Source: Anarhynchus alexandrinus
Lineage: Eukaryota > Chordata > Aves > Charadriiformes > Charadriidae
Assembly: GCA_008711295.1 (NCBI GenBank)
Contig: VUYV01000035.1
Location: 4,622,161-4,686,160 of the forward strand
Direction: 5' to 3'
DNA: 64,000 bases
The position numbers and the translations under genes are program-made. Below are positions 1 to 11,300 of the stretch, one piece after another. Numbering within the stretch: position 1 is the first letter of the stretch; the number at the start of each line of letters is the position of its first letter. The notes below the pieces were generated by a model. It worked only from the letters and a program-made list of their open reading frames with translations, made no database searches and was not told where the DNA came from.

Positions 1-3000
1 CAAAATGCTGTTGTCTGACTAGTGGTCATTATACCCGCTGACCCGCTAGCAGCCTGTGCCCACCCCTGGGATTCAGTGGGTCACCTCCCAGGACCTCCTG
101 TGGCTCTGAGCCACGGGAGACCCTGCTAAAAATAACAGTTCTGGCACTTCTGCTCAGGGTGCTGCGGTTCATCTGTTTTTCTTTTTTTTTGAAGTGCTGA
201 TTTCACTGACACCTCTTTAAAAAAAATGAGGAAGGGAGAGAGAGAAATCATTCAATTAGAGATGAAAATAATGGCCCTGTTAGACAGTTGCTGCTGAATC
301 GGACAGGAGGAAGGTGAACTGCAAACATCTCCTGTTGGGAACAAGGGTGTGCGGGGCGTAATAGCAAATAGCTGCTGGTCTGAGGTGAGGAAAGCACAGC
401 TACGAAGGGAAACAGCCCCAGAGGGACGGTGGAGCTTGCCCAGGGTTGTGCACAGGGGGTAGGAACAGCGTCCTGCTCTTCTAGGAGGACAGTCCAGATC
501 ACAAAACCCCTCCACACCTCCCTCATCCACACCACGGTATTCCTCACACCAATTCACAGCATTACACTGAGCCTTTCTTGCAGCAAAAAAGGACCCAATT
601 AGATTTCAGGTTGAAAATTTACCAATTAAGTAACTTTTCTACAGAGAAAATTGCTCTGCACATGCCATATCTCTTCAGGAGATGTCCATTAGTACTAATT
701 GTGCTGGTGGCTTTGGTAATGGAGACACTGGTCTGTTTGGAGTCGGATGGACAAGCTTAATCCTATTTCAGTTATGCTACTGAACAGATAGCGGATGTTA
801 ATTACTTGAGTCGCTAATTCTCTGGATCACAGTGTAACCCATGATCCAGAGGGGAAAAGTTTTGTATCCCATTATTATGTCCCTTGCACCAACTAACGAC
901 TCCAAAAATAAGCAACGTGTTTAAATTAATCGTAATTTCTATGTGCTTTGTGACAACTCTATTTTCAGCATCTGCTCTTTAAACACTCAGTATTTTACTG
1001 CAAAAAAACGTATTGTGTTAAAGCTGGGAAAGCTATTTATTGGGTATTTTTTGGTATACGATGAGTGCTTTTTTGGCATTGGTCCATCTTATGTCTACTT
1101 GGATTTTAAGGAAAAGCTAAGTGGCTCTGACATGAGTAGAGGAGGGCAAGCAAATTGAAGAAAAGGTAATTGGAGTAAATGAACTTTCCAAGACTCCAAG
1201 TGGACTGTAAGAACCACCACTCTGGAGTCTGGACAATCTCCGCATTCCCCAACAACAACTTATTCCAAGAAAAAGCCTGTAGCTCTGCAGCTAGCGGTGT
1301 GCACGCAAGCAAGACACGGGAGCTGGGACCGGCTGGAGCCCTTCTCTGAAGAATCTTTTGTGTTCTCAACAAAACATATCCTTCCCAAAATTTCAATTTT
1401 TCATTGGAAAGCTATAGATTTGTAGATGGAAACCATTTTCTTCTCATAATTCATGGTTTAGGGGCCGAAAATGTTGGTTTACTATCAAGTAATTAAAAAA
1501 AAAATCCCAAATTTCCACCTCTCCTCATTTTCTCACTCAGTTTCTATTAGTCTGTGCTCACCCATCTTAAAGAATAATAGGAAGGGTTTTTTTTGGGTGT
1601 GGGTTTTTTTTTTTTTTAAATAATGCAACCCCAAAACAACATTTGACACTCAGGCGCTGACGTGTCTGAATGGATGCACTGAACCTGCAGAATAATTTTT
1701 ATGACAAGCAGACAGGTGAAAGGGAGAAATCACAGGAGGATTCAAATGTCTTTATAAAATGCAAGAACCAACCTGAGAGTTCACAGGATGCTGAAACAGA
1801 TGGCTTCCTCCGAGGTAATCTATTTTCTCAATTTGGTGCTGTGGAAGGCACATAAACATTTCCTAAGGAGAAGATGACTCCTTGTCTTTTGATAAAAGGC
1901 ACCTGCCCTCCATACAGCCACTACCTGAACAGGGAAGAAAAGAGATAAAACTGAAAAAATTTAAAAAAAGTAAATAAATCAGGTTGTGTTTTCAAGTCTT
2001 TGTTGGAAAAGGGATGTAGAGAGGGTGAATACTCCTAATTATTATCTGAGAAGCATTCACAGACACTAGCTTTGGGGAAGCCTGTGGCAGGTTAAGAGAG
2101 CACATCAGCAACTGCACACAAATGAGGAGGTACCTGCTCAAAGAAAAACAATGCATAAAACATCCTGCTTATGCAAATGTATGATGATGACATTACCAGG
2201 CACTGATTAGGAAATAAATCTGATTTGCTTAGGGCCCTTTTTTTTCCAAAATATACTGTTTTTTTTAAGGTATCTGGTAACTGTAACCTTGGCTCGTTCC
2301 TCCTTATTTGGAGGAATGAGGTTGGGTCCAGTACTTTGGAGATTAGCAGTGAAGAGAAGGCTCCTGCTCTGAGGGTGTCCTGCAAGTGAGACTGCAGACA
2401 TGGCTGATGAACAAGTCAGGGTGGCCTTTGTGCTTGCCACAGGTGAAAACAGCTCTTTATCCATACTGTAAGATACATTGCTCTTGCTCCTAAGGATGCT
2501 GAGGTATAAATCAACTCCTCTTCAGCCTCGCCCCATGAAGGAGAAACTAGTCACGCAGCAGAAGGAAAAATCCTGAGATAACTTGTAGAGTAGGTTGGTT
2601 AGAAGTTCACTTCTTGCTGTGTTGTCAAAGGATTAGAACTTTCCGGTTTTCGCTGCAGGGGCAGAGACATCAGGAAATGGCAGGAACACCCCACTGGTAT
2701 CAGCTGATGTGGTCCCAGACACCAAATAGCAGCATGGTCCTCATTTGATGGCGTTCATTGCTAGGAAGATTTTTCTGATAAACAGTGGCCATTAGCACAT
2801 TCTGCAAGTGCCTTTTCTAAGCCCATCTCATCTTGGCATCCGTGACCTGCAGAGACTGGTTCCTAGCTCTACAGATTGGCAACAGATCACATTAACAGAT
2901 GGCCTTGGGTACACGCGTGCCAGGACTCATTATGTGCCTCTTTTTTTTTTTTCTTTCTTTTTTTTTTCTTTTTTTTTTTTTTTTAAAGAGCTGTGTGTGG

Positions 3001-6000
3001 CCTCTATCCAAGTATGTGGCAACATCTCTCACGTCTGGGATCATGGTGACGCACCTTTGTTAGACAAGAAAGGAGCCGTCTCCGTTTGCAATGCACCCTG
3101 AAGTCCTCACTCACACTCAAAAGGAGCGAAGCATCTGTCTGGTTTGAGCAGACAGCTGTGCGTTCGTTCGGGACAGCTTGGAGCGGGCTGCTGGCAGCCT
3201 ACACAAAACGAAGCTGCTGGGATCCCCGTGGTCCTCAGGAGACTCCCAGCCTCGTTAGATTTTCCCAGCCAAAGAAAACCTCAAACCCTCCCGCAGCTGA
3301 GATTCCCATGGCAGCCACAGCACAGGGAGAAGGGGGCACGGAGTAGGAATTTTCGGGCAAACGGCAGCAGGTTGCAGACAAAGCCCACAGAAGGGGCGTA
3401 CGGAGCCTGAGGTAATTTACTGCTCAGGGTGCATCGCTGGGGCCGCCTCCGCTGCAGAGCTGGGCAGGGAACCTCTTACAGCTAAAGGACACAGGCACCA
3501 TAGGCGCCTCCTGACCTAACAGACACCGCTTTTGAAACTTTTGGCTTAATGTGCATAGCTTCAGGTCTGTGTTCTTTACCTGATGAAGAAAGACTCGCCC
3601 CTTTGTCTTCCTGAAGATCACCACGACTCTGCCACCTCCCCGGTTGCATCAACCTCATATTTTTTTTTTTTTTTCCTGGGAGAAATATGTCATGCACTGA
3701 TCTGTCAGTCACTTCTTCAGGGATACTGAATCTATTAAAAAGAAAAAACCTGGTTTTAAATGACATGTCACACTAAACTGTCTCATTACCTCCAAAGTGA
3801 GATGAAACGCATTTTCTCTACATATTATTTTTTCCCCTATGTCTCAGTATTATTCTTCATTCATGGGCAGGGTGTTTAGCCTGGAAGATTATAGACTGGT
3901 CATAACCAAAGAAAAGGAGAGAAAGATTTACTCCAATCATGTCAAAAGGACCTCAGTGAATATTAACTGATAAAGTATACACAGATCTCAGCACACCCTC
4001 ATTGCCCGCCTGTGAATTTTTCCGGCTTGATAAATGGGAGCAGTTTATAGAGCAGGCAGAAATTGATACGGAAGAGGTTTCTATCTGGAATGCTCTGTAT
4101 AAATTACTGGATGCTTATCTGTGAATAATTCCCTTGCATATGCTAACTGTCCAGATGCTTACAGCCTATGGCAAAGACATTAGATAACCTTCGATTCACA
4201 ATTGCCGGGGGCAATCTTCATGCTAAATAAATAGTTCATCTCTTTTGGACTCAAATGATATATCTGTTTGCAAGCATCACAAGGACTGCTCCAGAAAGGG
4301 ATACTTAAGCTATAATTTTTTTTTTTAAGCTGTCCTTCCTTTTTTTGTGCCTGCAATTTGTGGCTGCACTTTATGTAATTTAGCAGCCTGCTTCTTCTGC
4401 CTCGTCTATTTTGTGCATCAGGTTTCTAATGTGCCTATCTACGTGCCTGTCAGGCAGATGGACGTTTAAAGGCATGATTTTTTAAACTTACTCTTTCTTG
4501 CAATACACACTGTATCGAGGGCACAGACTACCACAAGCACGTTCCCATACTTGCCTGTTAGGCGACTTTGCCCACAGTTCTTTCTTGCTACAGACCTATG
4601 TGCTGAGCTGAAAAGGAGATATTTTTCTCCTGAGCTCTGCAGGCTCGAGAGCAGAATTCATCTGAGCAAGGAGCGAGGCCAGGATGCAGGCAGGGTGAAA
4701 ATCAAACACTCAATATGTAAAGACAAGAGCACTTCCCAGCACTCAGACAGGTGAATGACAAATATCATCCTCTTTTGACATAACTCCCCCCACCCCAGCT
4801 TAATACAGACATTGCATAGCGTTTGTTTGGCATAAGCTGAGTTTATAGCTCTGTTTTCTAGAAATAAAATCACTATCTCTGCCTGGAAGTCAAAGCAGGT
4901 TTTTCTTTCCCCCCAAAGGAATTGCTTTGGCACTTGCAGCCCGTCTCGGCGGCCGGTGCCAACCAAGTGTAAATGGACCAGGAGGAAGTTCATCACACAG
5001 AGAGAAAACTTCAGGCTGACGAAAAGCTCCAGGCAACTCACAGCAGCAGATCAAAGCCAGATAGTTGGAAGCCGCTCCTTCTCCAGACGTCAGACCAGGG
5101 ATGCCCATCCCATTGTGACCCGGCTCCTGAGCCAGGGAAATTTTCAGCCCTGCGGTGAAGGTGAACTGAAACTGCGATCGGTGAACCGAGAGCACGTGGC
5201 CAAAAGCTGTGGTGTGGTGGGAGATGATGTGCTGTCCCTGCCTGGAGGGACACAGCCTCCCACGGAGGGTAGGCACAAGGCTCAGGTGGTCCCAGCTGCT
5301 GCCTTTGACTTAAATCTACTGCTACACATCAGTCAAAACGTCCACCTTCTGGCTAACCTGGAACAAGCTGAACGAGAGGGTCTGCACTGGCCTCTTCACC
5401 CTGGCCGTGAAATACACTGGAAATTATTATTAAAACTTGGGCTTCAGGCACCGGTCACTAACTTTTGCTGCCTAACAAATCGTGCTGATAAGTGCAATTT
5501 CCCTTGGAAGTTACCAGTGAAGCTGGCTCTGTTTGTTGGCTGGGTTTGTATTTCTCAGCTCTGGAAGGGGTGCTGAACCCACGTCTCATTCTTGGCATTG
5601 CCAGGGTCCCTGGCAGGAAGCTGTGCACAGATCTCTCCACAGGGAAATACTTCATTAATCAAGTAATGACAGACCTCCTCGTTATTTCTTTTTTTCCCCA
5701 TGATGGTCAAACGTGTCATTTTTGCTCCTAAAAGGCGTCGCCTTGCAATTCTGCACGGCACAGGTGCATCGCACAAGCCTCAGCGGTGGCAGAGGGTCTG
5801 GCACTCAGCCTGTGTCTGCTGGGAAAGGAGCAGTGTTTCTCACCGAGCCTCCAGGATCTCGTAAAGGTGCAGACACAGAGCTTGTCTTTTGACAAGCTTT
5901 TTCTACCTTCTGAGGTGTAACAGCTATTGACAGTCTGTTTCTCCTGGTCAGAGCCTCTGTGAATGCTGTAAGCTATGGTATCACCTCCAGGCTTGGCTAC

Positions 6001-7656
6001 CCTCTCTCTCAAAGCCAAGATTAACCCATCTTTTCCCCGATTTGCTGTGTGAAAGCAGCTGTCCAGAGCCACAAGGCAAAGCTAAATACATGGATTCCAT
6101 ACCCCCATCCAGGGGTATCCCACCATCTCATCTGGAGGCAAAAGGGCATTCTATCTCTTGTTCTCAATGGCCTTCCTGATGATGTCCAATATTTTGCAAG
6201 CTATTTTTGGCTGCCACCGCACATTGAACTAATGATATTGGAGAACTGTCAAGAGCAAAACCAACTATTGCCAGTCCAAGCTCAGCACAGAGAGCTGAGA
6301 AATGGCTCAGTTGCTTCCCCCCTACATTCATTATGGTTAGTTACATCGAAGCTCAGATTTACCTATTCACACAGATTTCCGAGATCCTTCTGAGGTTCCC
6401 CACCATCATGATGGCGTTTGAGTGCCCCAAAGACACATGTCTTCCCCCTCAGCCCAGCTGTGTTGCTAGAAAAGGCACAGCTGAAGGGATGAAGGGTGGC
6501 TGGGTGTCAGAGGAGCAGCGCTGCACACTGAGCTCAGCTCTCTTTGGGTCTCTTGCCCGCCAATTCCTGCTCATAAGAATCTGAAGTCAGACTTTACACC
6601 ACTATTATTTTCTCATAAAAAGCTGACATCATTGAATATAAAGGTCAATGAGAGGAAGAAACCTCTTTGCATTAGTCTCTTCAGCTGAAATCGGGGAGTT
6701 ACCACCCATCTGCCAGGGTAACGCTGGAGATAAGCCCAAGGTCCAAACTCAGCAGCAAGCTAACGCTCCACTAGACCCCGCCAGTACAAACAACATCTCT
6801 TGCTGCTGCTTCATGCCTATGATTTGGGTCACAGAAAACTTTATCTGCATGCTTTCAACAATGGTTGGCACTAATTTCTTTAGACCCAGGGTCCAACGAG
6901 TGTCCTATGCAGAAGGAAACTGGGTGCAAGTTTCCTCCTCCGTCTCAGTAGAGCCGTGCACTTTTCCATCTCAAAGGAGAGAAAAATCTAGATGCTATTT
7001 ATTCCTCCTCATGGCTTGTTGCAACAAGGACTCCCCCTACTACCTTCCCCAGAGGGGAGAAGAGTTGCCTTCATTTCTAAATTTAGCTTTAATGAGTGCA
7101 AAATGAATAAGGTAGCAGGGGAACCTAATCTGGTTAGCAGAGCAGCAGCCGAAAGCACAAGATGTTTGCGTACAGCGTTTGGTTTTGATATCCTGTGCTG
7201 AATCCACAGGAGCATTGAAAGGACTCAAGTCTCCTGAAACTTCAGTGGTTTTGTGAATATGCAGTTAGGTACGAATTCGGCAGGCAGTCCTTACTTCCAG
7301 TGATGACAGCAGAGCTGTATTTGGCCTTGAGCAAACACACACGCCTGCTGACTCCGCTGCTTGGATGCCGTTGATGAAGGGAGCAATAGCACAGGCTGGA
7401 ATACATAGAGTTCTGTGCAAAATCACGCACTTGCCACAGCTTGCAGATGTACTTCGCTCCTAACACGAACCCTCTGGCTGTTCCTGCTATCATCCGCGCT
7501 CTCTGCTCTGACAGTGCCCGGGTCACCTTTCTCCTCCGGTCCCAGAGCGCTACAGCTTTGTTCATGCATCTAAGTTTGAAGCAAAATTATTTGCTGCGTT
7601 TATTCAAATCCAGGATCCCAAAACAACGCTATTAATGCACCTCAGCCTTACTCCAG
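1..7656. other. intergenic DNA, no supported gene
   Basis: No reading frame here resembles a known protein; open frames are short or, like the 206-codon plus-strand frame at 4956-5576, lack any recognizable domain. The stretch holds T-rich low-complexity tracts (1587-1617, 2941-2984, 3660-3674), two small perfect hairpins (820-851 and 5879-5898) and an AT-rich unique block at about 3990-4260 that could be a conserved noncoding element. No tRNA, rRNA or recognizable transposon was seen. Confidence 0.6.
2941..2984. repeat. T-rich low-complexity tract
   Basis: 44 bases of T with only three C interruptions. It could be the complement of an old poly(A) tail, but no retroposed sequence was recognized next to it. 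Confidence 0.8.
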
Positions 7657-7661
7657 ACCTG
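7657..7661. repeat. target site duplication, left copy (ACCTG)
   Basis: Five bases directly before the LTR terminus TGTCC. The identical five bases follow the other terminus at 8394-8398. Confidence 0.85.
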
Positions 7662-8003
7662 TGTCCTGGTTTGAGGTAAAACAGGACCAATTTTGTTCAT
7701 TAACTTTACTTTTTAACTGGGCCTCTTCTAACTACTGACATTAACAGCATATTGTGCAGACACTGTTTGTGCTCAGAGGAATAACACCTATGTTTACAGC
7801 TGATGCCCAGGCATGGCATGCAGAGAGGCTCTTGCTTATACTCATTGCTATAACACCCAAGGGCAGCCAACTTGGTTATTTGCCCCGTTGGAGGGTCAGA
7901 AGCAGAAAAGCGTAGAGGGGTCCCACCTGCGGGGAGGAGCGGACAGGACAGGTGACCCAAAACTGACCAACGGGGTATTCCATCCCATCTGCCTCATGCT
8001 CAG

Positions 8004-8010
8004 TATAAAA
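8004..8010 (+). promoter_or_regulatory. LTR TATA box (TATAAAA)
   Basis: A consensus TATAAAA lies 342 bases into the LTR and about 240 bases before the ATTAAA hexamer, the expected order for U3 promoter, R and poly(A) signal on the plus strand. Whether it drives any host transcript is unknown. Confidence 0.6.
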
Positions 8011-8247
8011 GCTGAGGGATCAAAGGGTCGGGGATCTTCCTTCAATGGCCGACGTCTGAGGAGGACTCTGTTCGTCTGCCTGTGATCCCGATCCTGAATC
8101 CAGATCTGGAATCCAGTTCCCGTCCGTCACTGAGTCCAGCCTGGGACTGCCCCAGTGCCAGCCGGTGTCGTGATTGTCACCCTGGGAGACTGATATGGTT
8201 TTGTATATATTTCTCATTATTTCTTTTTATTTTATTATTAATATTTC

Positions 8248-8253
8248 ATTAAA
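8248..8253 (+). other. LTR poly(A) signal (ATTAAA)
   Basis: An ATTAAA hexamer in an AT-rich stretch (8218-8260), downstream of the LTR TATA box and before the pyrimidine-rich end of the element. It is the common variant of AATAAA and sits where the R region should end. Confidence 0.5.
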
Positions 8254-8393
8254 GTAGTTTAGTTCTTTCTAAACTCATAAGTCTCTTTTTCCTCCTCTGC
8301 CTCTCTCTTTGAAGAGGGGTAGAGTGGAGCATCTGTCGGTCCCATCTGGGGTCCCCCAGGTCCCCAGTGGCCGATTTGGCCTAAACCACGACA

Positions 8394-8398
8394 ACCTG
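8394..8398. repeat. target site duplication, right copy (ACCTG)
   Basis: Five bases directly after the LTR terminus ACGACA, identical to 7657-7661. The perfect match suggests an insertion that has not decayed at its edges. Confidence 0.85.
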
Positions 8399-11300
8399 AT
8401 TCTCCATGTGTCTACTGATGCCCTTTGGTTCTGACTTGCATTATCCTTTCCGCCCTTCACAGCCCAAAAGCAGAGTGCTGCTGAACTCAGCTAAGCTGCA
8501 TGGCAGCACAGGTCTGCAAAATCTTGAAATGGATAGGGTGCCCTGTCTGACTTTTTCAGCTGGGATTTACAGAAAATGTTTTGTCCAAGGACCCCAAATA
8601 CTCAACAAACCTTACAAACCCAAATTCCTTGGCCCATTGCTGGGAAGTAGCTCCATAGGCCAAAAAAAAAAAATTGGCACCGCTGTAACCAAAGCAGCTT
8701 CACTGCCCAAAAGCACAAAGAAGAATGTGTACAAAGAGATAAATTATTCAGATGCCACTGCAGGGCATTTTAAGCCAGGAGTCCAGAATTAGCACCTGGC
8801 ACTTGTCAGAAATGGCAGAGGATGGCTCATGATCGTAAATGATCGAGGCATTTCCTTTGGTCTCACATGAAAGCTGAAACGATCTTCAGAAACAATAAAT
8901 TCCCCTCGTTCTGTGCTGACGCCACCACTTTCTGCAGAGTCCTGGGGCTTCCTTGGAGGTCTCTGGACCAGACACACATAAAGGATGTGCAGACTGAATT
9001 TCAAAAGCATCTCTGCACCCACAACCTGCAGTGAAGTCATCTGAGGAGGCTGCAATGCTCCGAATCCTTTCCTAATTAGATCAGCAGTCTCGTCACCTCC
9101 TGAGAGGGCTTGGTATATCCCCTGGCTTTTAAAGGAATTCTGTATTAAAAACAGAGATCTGATAAATTGGAGCCTCCTTGAATGCAGAAAGAAATGTAAG
9201 TTTATTCTTTCCCCCCCCCCCCCCCTACAATTTTGAGTAATGATATCTAGAGAAATAACACTTGTTTGTAAAGAACCCATGACCCTTTCCATCCAAAGGG
9301 ATCTTAGTAGCAAATTAATCCTTTTTTTTTTTTTTTTAAAACATAGAGGACATTAACAACATGTTCAGTCAGTTTTCTCACTTGGATTCCAACTTTTTCA
9401 AGGCTGTGACCACAAAATTATAGAAAAAGAAATAGATAATATCCTCTTTAATTTCTTGCTAATTTATATAGGCTTATTTTCAGGGGATGAAGCAGATATA
9501 AATTATTTTTACACACATTTCTGTTTCAGGGGATGAATGAAAGCAGTAAGCACCATCAATTATTCAATCAAGCACAGAGGCAGCAAATCAGCTGTGTATG
9601 AGCAAATCACTCATATGAGTGCCAGTGTCAGCAGTTATCCCCCTATATAAGACATTTCAGGTGTATATAAATTAACAAGAAAGGGTGGATTCACATTCCA
9701 ATGCTCTCACAGTTGCCTGGTGTCATGTAGGTATTTAGGTTTGTAGGTTTATTTACCATTGTTGGGATGAGGTTTCATTTCTATGAGTGGGCATAAAGAT
9801 GATGCTGGATCTGTGGCTCACAGCATTTGCAGGGTGAGCTGATGGGACAAGGAAGTGGTACCTGGAACATAAGGCATTATTATTATTCCCATTTTGCAGG
9901 TGAAGAGTGAAGGCCTAAGGAAACAAGGGCAAGTGGAAGTGTATAAAGATTGAGAAGTTAATCCTATTTTTTTTTTCCAGTGTACGGTGCTGGAGTCACA
10001 CCGTGTACACCTCCTCAAGAAGCTCTACACCTCAGAAATTCAGCGAGCAGATGGGAAAGTGCAGCTTTTGCCCTCACCACCTCCAACAAAATGAATGGGA
10101 TTTAGAGATGCTCAGAGATAACAGGTGGCCCAGAGGTCACCAGGGAGCCAAACCCTCACGTCCTTAAAGCCCATGGGTGAGACCCATGCAAGCCAAAAAG
10201 AGCAAACAACAGTGAAGTGTTTGTGGAGATTTAAATAAATGATGCTCAAGTGTTTTCCTTGGAGAGATTTCTGACCTTTGCCACCAATGTTCATACAAAT
10301 GAAATTTTTGTTTGCAAGAAAGATTGCGCAAAGGGAAATGCTCAGAAAAATGCATTTGAGTGAAGCTTCCCGACAAAGGGGCTTACACAGCCATGCAGAA
10401 ATCTCTTTGCTGCGTGTAAAAGTTTCAGTCCCTCAGGAAGCAAACAGGAGTACTACGATCCAGGCAATACATTTTGCAAAACAGAAAATAGCAATGAAAG
10501 GCTGGCAAGCAGCCAGATGCAACCGAAATGAACTTGAGGACCGAGATACGTCAGAGACCGTGTTTGAATAAGGAACGCTGTCATAAAAACCAAGCCCGTT
10601 CATTCATGAATAATACAGGACCACGAGACAGGTCTGAATTTGTCATGGAAATTATTTACCGCAACTTTGAAATGGCCACCTGTCTGGGCTCGCGGCAGTG
10701 TTTGAACTGAGACCCTTTAAATAAAAAAAGGAAAAGATAGAGTTGCTTAAGCTAAAGAGCAATTTATTTGTTACTGCGGAGTAGTGCGCTCTGGCCCTCA
10801 TGCACAAGTGTGTGAGTGGGGGACGTGAATTTGGCGGGGCTGAGCCCTCCACGTTACTGAGCTGAGGAGCATCTTCAGGGGGAGGGGGGGAAAGGGTACT
10901 TTTTGTCTTGTTCTGCTGGTGAGGTGCATCATCAGCGATGGCTTCTTCCATGGGACCCAAGCTTGGGACCAGACCACCAAAGGGACCCCAAGGTATCGCA
11001 GACAGCTGAACCTACCAGCAGGATGGCCAAAAATGCCAGAAGGCAGCAGACCGGCCCGCCTTCAGAGAGGACAGCCTTCTCCAGAAGTGGGGTTTAGGCC
11101 TAGTGAGGTTATAGCATTTAATACAGAAAATATATGAGCTCAGGGCAGAGATGTCTTGACTTGCAGAGGCGCTTCCTATATGGGATGGACAGTAGCTCTA
11201 CGGGACCCATCTGCCAAAGCCACTCTGACCTAACACCAAGGGGACAACAGCTCTTAGAAACACAACAGCCTCATACCCAGATTTAAGGTGGAATAAAATC

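Larger units (their letters stand above)
7662..8393 (+). mobile_element. solo LTR of an avian endogenous retrovirus (ERVL-like)
   Basis: A 732-bp element starts TGTCCTGGTTT and ends AAACCACGACA; the two 11-bp ends are inverted copies with one mismatch, and the outer bases are the retroviral TG...CA. It is bounded on both sides by the 5-bp direct repeat ACCTG (7657-7661 and 8394-8398), the target site duplication. Inside, in plus orientation, are a TATA box at 8004-8010 and an ATTAAA poly(A) hexamer at 8248-8253, followed by a pyrimidine-rich U5-like part. No gag, pol or env sequence and no second LTR flank it, so the internal region was lost by LTR-LTR recombination. The 5-bp duplication fits ERVL (ERVK usually makes 6). 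Family name is not assigned. It cannot make protein. Confidence 0.88.

Noticed and set aside
470..500. Weak similarity between the minus-strand frames at about 500 and about 19570 (both read VLLEEQD)
   Set aside because: Only a short stretch of bases agrees and it does not extend on either side; no repeat boundary is visible.
4956..5576. 206-codon plus-strand open frame
   Set aside because: No similarity to any family I know, low-complexity composition, no splice or promoter context; treated as chance.
7662..8393. Full-length endogenous retrovirus
   Set aside because: Only one LTR is present and the target duplication sits directly at its two ends, so there is no internal retroviral sequence.
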